Assembly (NCBI GenBank): GCA_001048675.1
Contig: CCKK01000023.1
Location: 434,001-498,000, forward strand
Length of the DNA stretch: 64,000 nt
From: Vibrio diabolicus
Lineage (GTDB): Bacteria > Pseudomonadota > Gammaproteobacteria > Enterobacterales > Vibrionaceae
Reading direction: 5' to 3'
In this document: piece by piece, positions 55,868 through 64,000 of the stretch
How the letters are laid out: each line of letters opens with the position of its first letter
Position numbering within the stretch: the first letter of the stretch is position 1
Program-made: the position numbers and the translations under genes
Notes under the pieces: generated by a model
Databases searched by the model: none
What the model was told of the DNA's origin: nothing
The model's input: the letters and a program-made list of their open reading frames with translations, nothing else

Positions 55868-56632
55868 TTAAAAAGCGAAGAGTAAATTAACGGAAAATAC
55901 GCTATCCGCTTTGCTTAAGCCTTCAGGCACTTTATCGTGATACTGACGAGAGTGTGCCAGTTTCAGTGCAATATCTTCAGTAATATCATTGGTCACGCTG
56001 AGTTCACTATCGGCCCGAGTGTTACTTTTACCTGTTACCAACGTAATATCAGCCGCGAAACTCAAATTATCTAGTGCGTGCCAAGTCGTATTGATATTCC
56101 CTCGAAAAATGCCTTCTCGAACGATATCGGGAAAGACAATGTCGTCATCATCTATCTCATCTAAATTTGGTTCTTGATAACGAAAACCAGGACCGACTTC
56201 TACCTCTAAAATGAAGTTTTCAGTGTAGGAGAACTGGTAACCCAAACCGCCTGATAATGTGTAGTCTTTAAAATAGGCACTGTAACGAGAATCCACCCCT
56301 TTAAAGCTGCCATACAAATACGTTTTAGGACCTAACTTGTAGTCACTCTGTAGGGCGTAGGTGGATGAGCGTTTGTCTTCTTCACCGTCTTTGTACAAGT
56401 TGTAGTACTTCCATTCACCATTAGAACGGTGTCGACCTGACGTATATTCAGCACTCAAACGAGCATTCAGGGAACGAGAGTCCGTGTTACCTGTGTGAGC
56501 TTGATAGCCGAACTCCACCTCGGTTTTTAATGGGTCGGGCACATCAATATTTTGCTCTGGCTGTACTGATTCGTCAGCATACGATGCACTAGCGCATAGT
56601 AGGCTAAAGCTAAGTAACCAGTATCGGGACAC
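55868..56632 (-). CDS. DUF481 family outer-membrane beta-barrel protein
   Basis: A 254-residue secreted protein with an N-terminal signal peptide (LLSFSLLCASASYA) and alternating beta-strand segments with aromatic ends (VEFGYQAHTGNTDSRSLNARLS, YLYGSFKGVDSRY, GGLGYQFSYTENFILEVEVGPG) that end in FAF, a typical outer-membrane barrel C-terminus. It matches the DUF481 (YdiY-like) family of putative salt-induced proteins. The frame starts with GTG, preceded by GAGG. The function is unknown. Single gene. Confidence 0.82.
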   Translation of the reverse strand: MSRYWLLSFSLLCASASYADESVQPEQNIDVPDPLKTEVEFGYQAHTGNTDSRSLNARLSAEYTSGRHRSNGEWKYYNLYKDGEEDKRSSTYALQSDYKLGPKTYLYGSFKGVDSRYSAYFKDYTLSGGLGYQFSYTENFILEVEVGPGFRYQEPNLDEIDDDDIVFPDIVREGIFRGNINTTWHALDNLSFAADITLVTGKSNTRADSELSVTNDITEDIALKLAHSRQYHDKVPEGLSKADSVFSVNLLFAF

Positions 56633-56853
56633 ATCAACCTCGAACGTAATTAAAAAGGAGGGGCATGATACTGATACAGATATTTTGTTGGGTCAATGGT
56701 AGGTTAATTTTTATTAGAGCTGGGCGGAAGAACCAGGCTATTACTTGTGCGGTTCGCATGTTGATTTCTTAACAAGTAATTGTCGCTTCGGGGAAGCATC
56801 TCAGTTAGGTTAAGGTTATAATCGTGGGTCAATAGTAGTTATCGAGCAAAGTC

Positions 56854-58254
56854 ATGGCGGAAAACAGAAATCGCAAACCTTCAGACAGTCAGGTCGACGC
56901 AATCAAAGTGCCACCTCACTCACTAGAAGCCGAGCAATCAGTAATTGGTGGTCTCTTACTGGACAATGAACGTTGGGACACCGTTGCCGAACGTGTTGTA
57001 AGCAGTGATTTCTATAGTCGTCCGCATCGCCTGATTTTTGAAGGTGTAAAAACCATTCTTGAAGCGGGCAAGCCTCTCGATCTTATTACTTTATCGGAAT
57101 ACCTGGAGCGTCACGAGCAATTAGAAGATGTGGGCGGTTTTGCTTACCTTGCAGATTTGGCGAAAAATACGCCAAGTGCCGCTAACATTAACGCGTACGC
57201 TGATATTGTTGCCGAGCGTGCGATCGTCCGTGGTTTGATCGGTGTCGCGAATGAGATTGCGGATGCGGGTTACGATCCTCAAGGTCGAAGTTCGGAAGAT
57301 CTGATTGATATGGCGGAGAGTAAAGTTTTCGCCATCGCTGAGTCACGAACCAGTGAAAACGAAGGGCCACAAAATGTCGATAACATCCTCGAAAAGACGT
57401 TAGAACGTATCGAGTTGTTATATAAAACGCCGCAAGATGGTGTAACGGGTGTCGACACAGGTTTCACTGACCTCAATAAGAAAACCGCAGGTTTGCAAGG
57501 TTCTGATTTGGTGATTGTCGCGGCGCGTCCATCGATGGGTAAAACGACCTTTGCGATGAACTTGTGTGAAAATGCGGCCATGCAACAAGAGAAGCCTGTG
57601 CTTATTTTCTCGCTAGAGATGCCAGCCGAGCAGCTGATGATGCGTATGTTGGCCTCTTTGTCTCGCGTTGACCAAACCAAGATCCGTACGGGTCAGTTGG
57701 ATGACGAAGACTGGGCGCGTATTTCTTCTACTATGGGTATCTTGATGCAGAAGAAAAACATGTACATTGATGACAGCTCCGGTCTAACTCCGACCGAAGT
57801 GCGTTCACGCGCTCGCCGTATCGCACGTGAACATGGCGGTCTGTCGATGATCATGGTCGACTACCTTCAGCTTATGCGCGTGCCTGCACTCTCTGATAAC
57901 CGTACGCTGGAAATTGCGGAGATTTCGCGCTCTCTGAAAGCGCTGGCAAAAGAGCTGAATGTGCCCGTCGTGGCGCTGTCTCAGCTTAACCGTTCCCTAG
58001 AGCAACGTTCAGATAAACGCCCAGTAAACTCGGACTTGCGTGAGTCGGGCTCTATCGAGCAGGATGCCGACTTGATCATGTTCATCTACCGTGACGAGGT
58101 ATATCACCCAGATAGCCCATACAAAGGTACGGCAGAAATCATCATTGGTAAGCAACGTAACGGCCCTATCGGCTCTGTACGTCTCACCTTCCAAGGTCAA
58201 CACTCGCGCTTTGACAACTACGCGGGTCCTGCATTCGATATTGATGATGAGTAA
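56854..58254 (+). CDS. dnaB: Replicative DNA helicase DnaB
   Basis: Hexameric replication-fork helicase, 466 residues. N-terminal domain (VPPHSLEAEQSVIGGLLLDNERWD) and RecA-like C-terminal domain with Walker A ARPSMGKTTFAMN, Walker B-like MIMVDYLQLM and the arginine-finger region. No intein. It overlaps or abuts alr, which begins 4 bp after the stop. Confidence 0.97.
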   Translation: MAENRNRKPSDSQVDAIKVPPHSLEAEQSVIGGLLLDNERWDTVAERVVSSDFYSRPHRLIFEGVKTILEAGKPLDLITLSEYLERHEQLEDVGGFAYLADLAKNTPSAANINAYADIVAERAIVRGLIGVANEIADAGYDPQGRSSEDLIDMAESKVFAIAESRTSENEGPQNVDNILEKTLERIELLYKTPQDGVTGVDTGFTDLNKKTAGLQGSDLVIVAARPSMGKTTFAMNLCENAAMQQEKPVLIFSLEMPAEQLMMRMLASLSRVDQTKIRTGQLDDEDWARISSTMGILMQKKNMYIDDSSGLTPTEVRSRARRIAREHGGLSMIMVDYLQLMRVPALSDNRTLEIAEISRSLKALAKELNVPVVALSQLNRSLEQRSDKRPVNSDLRESGSIEQDADLIMFIYRDEVYHPDSPYKGTAEIIIGKQRNGPIGSVRLTFQGQHSRFDNYAGPAFDIDDE

Positions 58255-58258
58255 CCCC

Positions 58259-59344
58259 ATGAGCTATATGAAAGCGGCCAAGGCGTGCATTGATTTGTCT
58301 GCGTTGCAGCACAACTTACAGCGCGTGAAAGCGCAAGCGCCCCAAAGTAAAGTGATGGCTGTAGTGAAGGCCAATGGTTATGGTCACGGATTACGTCACG
58401 TTGCAAAACATGCCAACCATGCGGATGCCTTTGGTGTTGCGCGCATTGAAGAAGCGTTGCAACTGCGCGCTTGTGGCGTGGTAAAGCCGATTCTATTGCT
58501 AGAAGGTTTTTACTCTCCAGGTGACTTACCTGTTCTTGTGACGAACAACATCCAAACCGTGGTGCATTGTGAAGAGCAGCTTATCGCTTTGGAGCAAGCC
58601 GACCTTGAAACTCCGGTTGTCGTGTGGCTTAAGATTGACAGTGGCATGCACCGCCTTGGGGTTCGTCCTGAACAATATGATGAGTTTGTCACGCGGCTGA
58701 AGGAGTGCCCAAATGTAGCGAAACCGCTGCGTTACATGAGTCACTTTGGCTGTGCAGATGAGCTGGATAGCCATATCACTCCCCAACAGATTGAGCTGTT
58801 TAAGTCGTTGACCTCTGGTTGTCAGGGGGAGCGTTCACTTGCGGCATCTGCGGGGTTGTTGGCATGGCCTCAAAGCCATTTGGATTGGGTTCGTCCGGGT
58901 ATCATCATGTATGGTGTATCGCCATTTGATGACAAGACCGCACAAGATCTGGGGTATCAACCCGTGATGACACTTAAATCCCATCTTATTGCGGTACGTG
59001 AAGTTAAGAAGGGCGAAAGTGTTGGCTACGGCGGTATGTGGACCAGTAAGCGAGATACAAAAGTCGGTGTCATCGCAGTAGGGTATGGCGACGGTTACCC
59101 AAGAAGTGCCCCGAACGGCACTCCGGTGTGGGTAAATGGTCGTAAAGTACCTATCGCAGGTCGAGTTTCTATGGATATGCTGACGGTCGATTTGGGACCA
59201 GATGCAACGGATAAAGTCAGCGACGAAGCGATTCTTTGGGGGAAAGAGCTCCCAGTAGAAGAAGTGGCGGGTCACATTGGTACCATTGCGTATGAACTCG
59301 TGACTAAGCTAACGCCTCGCGTCGAGATGGAGTACTCAAAATAA
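58259..59344 (+). CDS. alr: Alanine racemase
   Basis: PLP enzyme making D-alanine for peptidoglycan. The PLP lysine lies in MAVVKANGYGHGLRH near residue 40; the catalytic tyrosine is in VGYGGMW. Other marks are WLKIDSGMHRLG and GRVSMDMLTVDLG. ATG codons at 58247, 58259 and 58268 are all possible starts; 58259 has GAG 8 bp upstream and gives 361 residues. It follows dnaB directly, the dnaB-alr pair of gammaproteobacteria. Confidence 0.95.
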   Translation: MSYMKAAKACIDLSALQHNLQRVKAQAPQSKVMAVVKANGYGHGLRHVAKHANHADAFGVARIEEALQLRACGVVKPILLLEGFYSPGDLPVLVTNNIQTVVHCEEQLIALEQADLETPVVVWLKIDSGMHRLGVRPEQYDEFVTRLKECPNVAKPLRYMSHFGCADELDSHITPQQIELFKSLTSGCQGERSLAASAGLLAWPQSHLDWVRPGIIMYGVSPFDDKTAQDLGYQPVMTLKSHLIAVREVKKGESVGYGGMWTSKRDTKVGVIAVGYGDGYPRSAPNGTPVWVNGRKVPIAGRVSMDMLTVDLGPDATDKVSDEAILWGKELPVEEVAGHIGTIAYELVTKLTPRVEMEYSK

Positions 59345-59350
59345 ACAGCG

Positions 59351-59380
59351 AAAGGCTAACCTAAGGTTAGCCTTTGTTTT
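59351..59380. terminator. Bidirectional terminator between alr and yjbQ
   Basis: AAAGGCTAAC pairs with GTTAGCCTTT around a 5-nt loop between convergent genes. Confidence 0.8.
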
Positions 59381-59382
59381 AT

Positions 59383-59802
59383 CTACTCACCGTTAATCGT
59401 AGCAATAACGCGGCGGCCGCCGCCAAAGTCTCGGTGCTCACCCAAGTAAATGCCCTGCCATGTTCCTAAAGCTAATCGACCATTTTGGATTGGTATCGTC
59501 ACACTACTGCCAAGTAGGGATGCTTTAATGTGTGCTGGCATGTCGTCATCACCTTCATAGGTGTGCTGATAATAAGGAGCACGCTCTGGTACAAACTTGT
59601 TGAAATGCGCTTCCATGTCCATACGCACGGTTGGATCAGCATTCTCATTTAAGGTCAAACTGGCGGAGGTATGCTGAATAAATAGGTGTAATAAACCTAC
59701 TGAAAGCTCGTTTATTTGTGGTAATTGTTGTTCAATTTCATCAGTTATTAGGTGAAAACCGCGGCTTCTCGCTTTTAATTGCAGTGTTTTTTGTGCCCAC
59801 AT
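59383..59802 (-). CDS. yjbQ: YjbQ family protein (secondary thiamine-phosphate synthase enzyme)
   Basis: A 139-residue YjbQ-family protein. The name reflects weak thiamine-phosphate synthase activity seen in E. coli YjbQ, and its physiological role is unclear. Recognised by LLHLFIQHTSASLTLNENAD, HTYEGDDDMPAHIKASLLGSS and LGTWQGIYLGEHRD. Conserved His and Asp residues suggest metal binding. Single gene, divergent from pgi. Confidence 0.9.
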   Translation of the reverse strand: MWAQKTLQLKARSRGFHLITDEIEQQLPQINELSVGLLHLFIQHTSASLTLNENADPTVRMDMEAHFNKFVPERAPYYQHTYEGDDDMPAHIKASLLGSSVTIPIQNGRLALGTWQGIYLGEHRDFGGGRRVIATINGE

Positions 59803-60109
59803 ACGTGTTCCTTTGGAAATTTATAAATTGGCGTCTATCCTATTCCAATTAGAGCCTGTCATTAGTAAGTGATATGATTCTTGTCATCGTAAATGAATTG
59901 TTCATTTTCAGGGCAGGGAACGTGACCTAACTCAATGTGAGTGTAAAATCTCTCAGTCATAATTGGCACCTAGAAAAAAAATTACAAAGACTTGTTTTGT
60001 GGCAATTCGCCCAAACATCTAATTAATATTCTATTTGCTAAATCGGGGATTCCACAGTTTTCGCTAGACTGTAAGGAATGGAACCTACTGTAACATCGGG
60101 ATAAAGACC
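59803..60109. other. Intergenic region between yjbQ and pgi
   Basis: No coding frame was seen in this 307-bp divergent promoter region. It is A/T-rich; ACAGT and ACTGT form a weak inverted repeat near 60053-60070. I cannot assign a specific operator. Confidence 0.4.
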
Positions 60110-61762
60110 ATGTTGAAAAATATCAATCCAACGCAAACACAAGCTTGGAAAGCGCTAACTGCGCATTTCGAATCTGCACAAGATATGGATCTTAAAGAGT
60201 TATTTGCTCAAGACGCAGCGCGTTTCGACAAATACTCTGCACGTTTCGGCTCAGACATCCTAGTCGATTACTCAAAGAACCTCATCAATGAGGAAACTCT
60301 GAAGCACCTGTTCGCTCTTGCGAACGAGACTGAGCTGAAATCTGCAATTGAAGCGATGTTCAGTGGCGAAGCGATCAACCAAACAGAAGGTCGCGCTGTT
60401 CTTCACACTGCACTACGTAACCGCGCGAATACACCAGTAATGGTAGACGGCGAAGACGTAATGCCAGCAGTGAACGCGGTTCTAGAAAAAATGAAATCAT
60501 TCACTGAACGCGTTATCGGCGGTGAGTGGAAAGGTTACACAGGTAAAGCAATTACAGATATCGTGAACATCGGTATCGGTGGTTCTGACCTTGGCCCTTA
60601 CATGGTGACGGAAGCTCTAGCACCGTACAAAAATCATCTAAACCTTCACTTCGTATCTAACGTTGATGGTACGCACATCGTTGAAACGTTGAAGAAAGTT
60701 AACCCAGAAACGACGTTATTCTTGATCGCGTCTAAGACGTTCACAACGCAAGAAACCATGACTAACGCGCACACAGCACGTGATTGGTTCCTAGAGTCTG
60801 CGGGTGATCAAGCTCACGTGGCTAAGCATTTTGCTGCGCTTTCAACGAACGCGACAGCCGTGTCTGAGTTCGGTATTGATACCGCGAACATGTTCGAATT
60901 CTGGGACTGGGTTGGTGGCCGTTACTCACTATGGTCTGCAATCGGTCTATCAATCGCATTAGCGGTAGGTTACGACAACTTCGTTGAGCTGCTTGAAGGT
61001 GCTCACGAGATGGACAAGCACTTCGTATCAACGGACCTAGAAAGCAACATCCCTGTGATCCTTGCGCTTATCGGTATTTGGTACAACAACTTCCACGGTG
61101 CGGAATCAGAAGCTATCTTACCTTACGATCAGTACATGCACCGTTTCGCGGCATACTTCCAGCAAGGTAACATGGAGTCAAACGGTAAATACGTTGACCG
61201 TGAAGGCAATGCTGTGACTTACCAAACGGGCCCAATCATTTGGGGTGAACCAGGTACCAACGGTCAGCACGCGTTCTACCAGCTAATTCACCAAGGCACT
61301 AAGCTGATCCCATGTGACTTCATTGCACCTGCAATCAGCCACAACCCAGCTAGCGATCATCACCAAAAACTGATGTCCAACTTCTTTGCGCAAACTGAAG
61401 CACTAGCGTTTGGTAAGAGTGAAGAAACCGTGAAAGAAGAGTTGGTGAAAGCTGGTAAGAACGCTGAAGAAGTGGCAGCGATTGCGCCATTCAAAGTGTT
61501 TGAAGGTAACCGTCCAACAAACTCTATCCTAGTGAAGCAAATCACGCCTCGTACGCTAGGTAACTTGATTGCGATGTACGAACACAAAATCTTCGTACAA
61601 GGTGTTATCTGGAACATCTTCAGCTTTGACCAATGGGGCGTAGAGCTAGGTAAACAACTGGCTAACCAAATCCTACCTGAGCTTGCAGATGCGTCTCAAA
61701 TCAACTCGCACGACAGCTCAACAAACGGTCTAATCAACGCATTTAAAGCGTTCAAAGCTTAG
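60110..61762 (+). CDS. pgi: Glucose-6-phosphate isomerase
   Basis: Glycolytic interconversion of glucose-6-phosphate and fructose-6-phosphate, 550 residues. Segments NIGIGGSDLGPYMVTEAL, VSNVDGTHIVETLKK, SKTFTTQETMTNA, GGRYSLWSAIGLS and the PGI signature EFGID...FEFWDWVGGRYS region are present. ATG 60110 follows GGGATAA. Strong hairpins follow. Confidence 0.97.
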   Translation: MLKNINPTQTQAWKALTAHFESAQDMDLKELFAQDAARFDKYSARFGSDILVDYSKNLINEETLKHLFALANETELKSAIEAMFSGEAINQTEGRAVLHTALRNRANTPVMVDGEDVMPAVNAVLEKMKSFTERVIGGEWKGYTGKAITDIVNIGIGGSDLGPYMVTEALAPYKNHLNLHFVSNVDGTHIVETLKKVNPETTLFLIASKTFTTQETMTNAHTARDWFLESAGDQAHVAKHFAALSTNATAVSEFGIDTANMFEFWDWVGGRYSLWSAIGLSIALAVGYDNFVELLEGAHEMDKHFVSTDLESNIPVILALIGIWYNNFHGAESEAILPYDQYMHRFAAYFQQGNMESNGKYVDREGNAVTYQTGPIIWGEPGTNGQHAFYQLIHQGTKLIPCDFIAPAISHNPASDHHQKLMSNFFAQTEALAFGKSEETVKEELVKAGKNAEEVAAIAPFKVFEGNRPTNSILVKQITPRTLGNLIAMYEHKIFVQGVIWNIFSFDQWGVELGKQLANQILPELADASQINSHDSSTNGLINAFKAFKA

Positions 61763-61783
61763 TGAATGTTTGAATAGAAAAAG

Positions 61784-61810
61784 AAAAGGTCAGCAAATGC
61801 TGACCTTTTT
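61784..61810 (+). terminator. pgi terminator
   Basis: AAAAGGTCAGC pairs with GCTGACCTTTT around an AAAT loop, with a T-run. Confidence 0.85.
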
Positions 61811-61828
61811 ATTGCCTGAGGCAGAAAC

Positions 61829-61860
61829 AAAATAGGTTGGCACTGGCCAACCTATTTTTT
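61829..61860. terminator. Second terminator between pgi and cheX
   Basis: AAATAGGTTGGC pairs with GCCAACCTATTT around a 4-nt loop. It probably ends the cheX/zur transcript on the minus strand and backs up pgi termination. Confidence 0.8.
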
Positions 61861-61865
61861 CTCTT

Positions 61866-62327
61866 TTATTCGAAGCAGATTTCGATAAAGGCATTTCCCC
61901 ACTGGGAAGAGAAAGGCATGATGATGATTGAGCCTTCACACTTGTGGCGAATCGTATGGCCTCGGCCAGATACCACAACGGGTGTTGCCATATCAAAATC
62001 AAAACCGCTTTCAGCCAAAATGCGCTTCGCACCACCAGTAACCATGTTGGTGATCTCACCCACCATATCGGTGACCTCTTCATTGAGTCCATTTGGACGC
62101 TCACCAAGCATGTTCTGCATGATTTCTAGAGCTAGCGCTTCATCAAAGGTAATCGACATTGAACCACGAGTTTGTGGACCTACCATGCCAATCAGACCAG
62201 AAACGTCACCTCGTGCGATCTCATCTTTTTTGATTCGCGGTTTTTGTGGCTTCAGCTCAAGAGAAGCCATGGTTTTTAGCACGTTCATTAAAGAAGCTAA
62301 AAACGGGTTTACAAATTCAGCGCGCAT
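61866..62327 (-). CDS. CheX-like chemotaxis phosphatase-family protein
   Basis: A 153-residue protein of the CheX/CheC/FliY superfamily, whose members dephosphorylate CheY. The expected active-site pattern ExxN is visible in EEVTDMVGEITNMVTGGAK, and a symmetrical repeat MSITFDEALALEIMQNMLG precedes it. It is separate from any chemotaxis operon, so the CheY partner is unclear. It follows zur closely on the minus strand (9-bp gap) and may be cotranscribed. Confidence 0.75.
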   Translation of the reverse strand: MRAEFVNPFLASLMNVLKTMASLELKPQKPRIKKDEIARGDVSGLIGMVGPQTRGSMSITFDEALALEIMQNMLGERPNGLNEEVTDMVGEITNMVTGGAKRILAESGFDFDMATPVVVSGRGHTIRHKCEGSIIIMPFSSQWGNAFIEICFE

Positions 62328-62336
62328 AACGTTCTT

Positions 62337-62801
62337 CTATACTTTTTCTTTCGTCTCGGAGGAACAGGCCTGGCATTCACCATGAGTTTCAATAACTTGG
62401 TTGGTCAGTTTGAATCCATGCTTCTCGGCGTTTTCGGCTAACAAGGATATCAGCGTCTCATCTTCGAGTTCAACGACATCACCACATTTATCGCAAATTA
62501 GTAATTGGAAAAAGTGCTGCTGAGTATTGAAAGAACAACAAGTAATAAAGCTATTTGTCGATTCCACTCGGTGGATGAAGCCTTGCTCTAGGAGAAAATC
62601 TAATGCTCGATAAACAGTGGGAGGCTTAGCCTGAGGCTCACTCTCTTTTAGTTGCTCCAATAGCTCATACGCACTTGAGGCGCGGCGATTAGAACAAATG
62701 AGTTCAAATACGCGTCGGCGTTGCGGAGTCAATCGTACTCCACGCTCTGCGCAGATACTTTCAATTTGTTCAATGATTGTTGGGTTCAAACCTTTCACCA
62801 T
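62337..62801 (-). CDS. zur: Zinc uptake regulation protein Zur (Fur family)
   Basis: Fur-family repressor of zinc import. About 154 residues from MVKGLNPTIIEQIESICAERGVRLTPQRRRVFELI. A longer frame to 62831 exists, but its ATG overlaps a 27-bp palindrome, so I favour the shorter one. Zinc-site segments include HFFQLLICDKCGDVVEL and ETHGECQACSS. The winged helix lies at about residues 20-85. Divergent from dusA. Confidence 0.88.
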   Translation of the reverse strand: MVKGLNPTIIEQIESICAERGVRLTPQRRRVFELICSNRRASSAYELLEQLKESEPQAKPPTVYRALDFLLEQGFIHRVESTNSFITCCSFNTQQHFFQLLICDKCGDVVELEDETLISLLAENAEKHGFKLTNQVIETHGECQACSSETKEKV

Positions 62802-62829
62802 AACTATCGGACGTGCTCTATGATAAATC

Positions 62830-62856
62830 ATTTCTATACGAAGTTCGTTTAGAAAT
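62830..62856. promoter_or_regulatory. Near-perfect 27-bp palindrome upstream of zur
   Basis: The left arm ATTTCTATACGAA (62830-62842) and right arm TTCGTTTAGAAAT (62844-62856) are inverted copies with one mismatch around a single central G. The position, about 30 bp upstream of the favoured zur start, suits a repressor operator. Which protein binds is unknown. Confidence 0.65.
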
Positions 62857-62989
62857 GCTTCATTTTACCCACTATCAGAACGAAAATCATGAATTAAAGC
62901 AAGTCGGTGGTGGTGTGAAGTCGGAATAGTCATCACAGAATGAATCAACGAGTGACGAATTCGTATTACTGCTGCATATTCCTAAGCAT

Positions 62990-63059
62990 TTGGCTAGCCA
63001 GCCAACCAAATCATTCTCGCTGAAACTAGCACCTAGAGGTGCTTGGGTATACAATACCC
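62990..63059 (+). other. Three consecutive hairpins upstream of dusA
   Basis: TTGGCT-AGCC-AGCCAA (62990-63005), AGCACCT-AG-AGGTGCT (63028-63043) and GGGTAT-ACA-ATACCC (63045-63059) are perfect stems. A T-run follows the last after 6 bases. They could be leader structure of dusA or end of a small RNA. The rest of 62857-63122 shows no gene. Confidence 0.45.
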
Positions 63060-63122
63060 GACTTATTTTTTGAGCGTACTGCTGCGCTCGACCTTGGCAA
63101 CATAAAAACGGGTGTTTATATC

Positions 63123-64000
63123 ATGACTCATTCTTGCAGGCTCTCCGTAGCACCAATGCTCGACTGGACCGATCGTCATTGTCGCTACTTCCATCGCTTA
63201 ATGACCAAAGAAACCCTGCTGTACACTGAAATGGTGACGACAGGTGCGATCATTCATGGAAAAGGAGATTTCCTGGCTTACAACGAAGAAGAGCATCCGT
63301 TGGCCCTTCAGTTGGGTGGTTCAAACCCAGAAGACTTGGCAAAGTGTGCCAAACTGGCTCAAGAGCGTGGCTACGATGAGGTTAACCTCAATGTGGGTTG
63401 CCCGTCTGACCGTGTACAAAACGGTCGCTTTGGTGCTTGCCTAATGGCGGAACCACAGTTGGTTTCGGATTGTGTCGCTGCAATGAAGGACGTGGTTGAT
63501 ATTCCTGTGACAGTCAAGACTCGTATTGGTATTGATGATCATGATTCTTACGAGTTCCTAACGGATTTTGTTTCTATTGTCTCAGAAAAGGGGGGCTGTG
63601 AGCAGTTCACTATCCACGCGCGTAAAGCTTGGTTAAGTGGTCTTAGTCCGAAAGAAAACCGTGAGATCCCACCATTGGATTACCCACGAGCTTACCAATT
63701 GAAGCAAGATTTTTCTCACTTAACCATTGCGATTAACGGTGGCGTGAAATCATTAGAAGAAGCAAAAGTACATCTTCAGCATCTTGACGGTGTGATGATT
63801 GGTCGTGAGGCTTACCAAAGCCCATATCTACTGGCATCGGTAGACCAAGAGTTGTTTGGCTCTAATGCTCCAGTGAAGAAACGCAGCGAAATTGTTGAAG
63901 AAATGTACCCATACATTGAAGCGCAATTAGCGAAAGGTGCGTACCTTGGTCATATTACCCGTCATATGTTAGGTTTATTCCAAAGCATGCCAGGTGCGCG
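63123..64000 (+). CDS. dusA: tRNA-dihydrouridine(20/20a) synthase DusA (partial, runs off the window)
   Basis: FMN enzyme reducing U20/U20a in the tRNA D-loop; TIM barrel. The ATG at 63123 gives MTHSCRLSVAPMLDWTDRHC. The catalytic cysteine is in NLNVGCPSDRVQNGRFGACLM near residue 100; HARKAWLSGLSPKENREIPPLDY and INGGV follow. About 292 residues are present and the 3' end is beyond 64000. DusA is found beside zur in enterobacteria as well. Confidence 0.95.
   Translation, partial: MTHSCRLSVAPMLDWTDRHCRYFHRLMTKETLLYTEMVTTGAIIHGKGDFLAYNEEEHPLALQLGGSNPEDLAKCAKLAQERGYDEVNLNVGCPSDRVQNGRFGACLMAEPQLVSDCVAAMKDVVDIPVTVKTRIGIDDHDSYEFLTDFVSIVSEKGGCEQFTIHARKAWLSGLSPKENREIPPLDYPRAYQLKQDFSHLTIAINGGVKSLEEAKVHLQHLDGVMIGREAYQSPYLLASVDQELFGSNAPVKKRSEIVEEMYPYIEAQLAKGAYLGHITRHMLGLFQSMPGA

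Noticed and set aside
61837..62385. Plus-strand frame opposite cheX and zur
   Set aside because: Antisense shadow of cheX crossing into zur; it carries no recognisable motif.
62855..62929. 24-codon frame between zur and dusA (MLHFTHYQNENHELK...)
   Set aside because: It begins inside the palindrome, lacks a ribosome site and has no recognisable similarity.
1..64000. CRISPR arrays, prophage, insertion sequences, integron cassettes, tRNA and rRNA genes
   Set aside because: I looked for spaced repeats, transposase or integrase motifs and tRNA-like cloverleafs and found none. The whole window reads as core chromosome.

Overview
The window is core chromosome of a Vibrio, most likely of the Harveyi clade (V. 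parahaemolyticus, V. alginolyticus, V. campbellii and relatives). The evidence is the near-identity of AphA, MetJ, OxyR, CRP and the ribosomal proteins to what is known of Vibrio, a two-domain ArgH(A) fusion, a peroxiredoxin-glutaredoxin hybrid, a complete tRNA 2-thiolation set (tusBCD) beside yheO, and moderate GC with A/T-rich intergenic regions. I saw no prophage, transposase, integron, CRISPR array, tRNA or rRNA.

Layout. 1-14.4 kb: crp, prkB, yheU, yheT, a TIGR02444 gene and yheS on the minus strand; kefG-kefB, yheV, slyD and iaaA on plus; slyX and a WD40 lipoprotein gene on minus; fkpA, yheO and tusDCB on plus. 14.4-20.2 kb: the str operon (rpsL-rpsG-fusA-tuf) behind a strong promoter, then bfd-bfr for iron storage. 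20.3-27.0 kb: maeB, then the methionine regulon (metJ divergent from metB-metL; metF) with MetJ operators. 27.1-30.7 kb: the quorum-sensing regulator aphA and ppc. 31-37.5 kb: arginine biosynthesis (argE divergent from argCBGH, with argH fused to an acetyltransferase domain). 37.7-41.8 kb: a DUF3624 gene, a YnhF-family micro-gene and a redox group (dihydrolipoyl-dehydrogenase-like flavoprotein, prx-grx hybrid, oxyR). 41.9-54.1 kb: mrcA divergent from pilMNOPQ, then aroK-aroB-damX-dam-rpe. 54.3-64 kb: rpsF-priB-rpsR-rplI, a DUF481 gene, dnaB-alr, yjbQ, pgi, cheX, zur and the start of dusA.

Regulation visible in the sequence includes tandem met boxes before metB and metF, paired 18-bp ARG boxes before argC/argE and argH, an OxyR operator between prx-grx and oxyR, a CRP-like site upstream of crp, and a long near-perfect palindrome just upstream of zur.

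Two features concern the sequence itself. Nine conserved genes (yheT, yheS, kefB, the WD40 gene, metJ, metL, metF, ppc and aroB twice) carry ten single-base frameshifts, nine of them one extra base, mostly in or beside homopolymer runs. The tuf gene is bracketed by 46-bp and 45-bp tandem duplications lying exactly at its two ends. Together these point to a draft assembly with homopolymer errors and an imperfect join at a repeated gene, rather than to real gene decay. I did not find a convincing undescribed system. The best leads for new biology are the zur palindrome, the structured elements before aroK and dusA, the bfd palindrome and the aphA leader.
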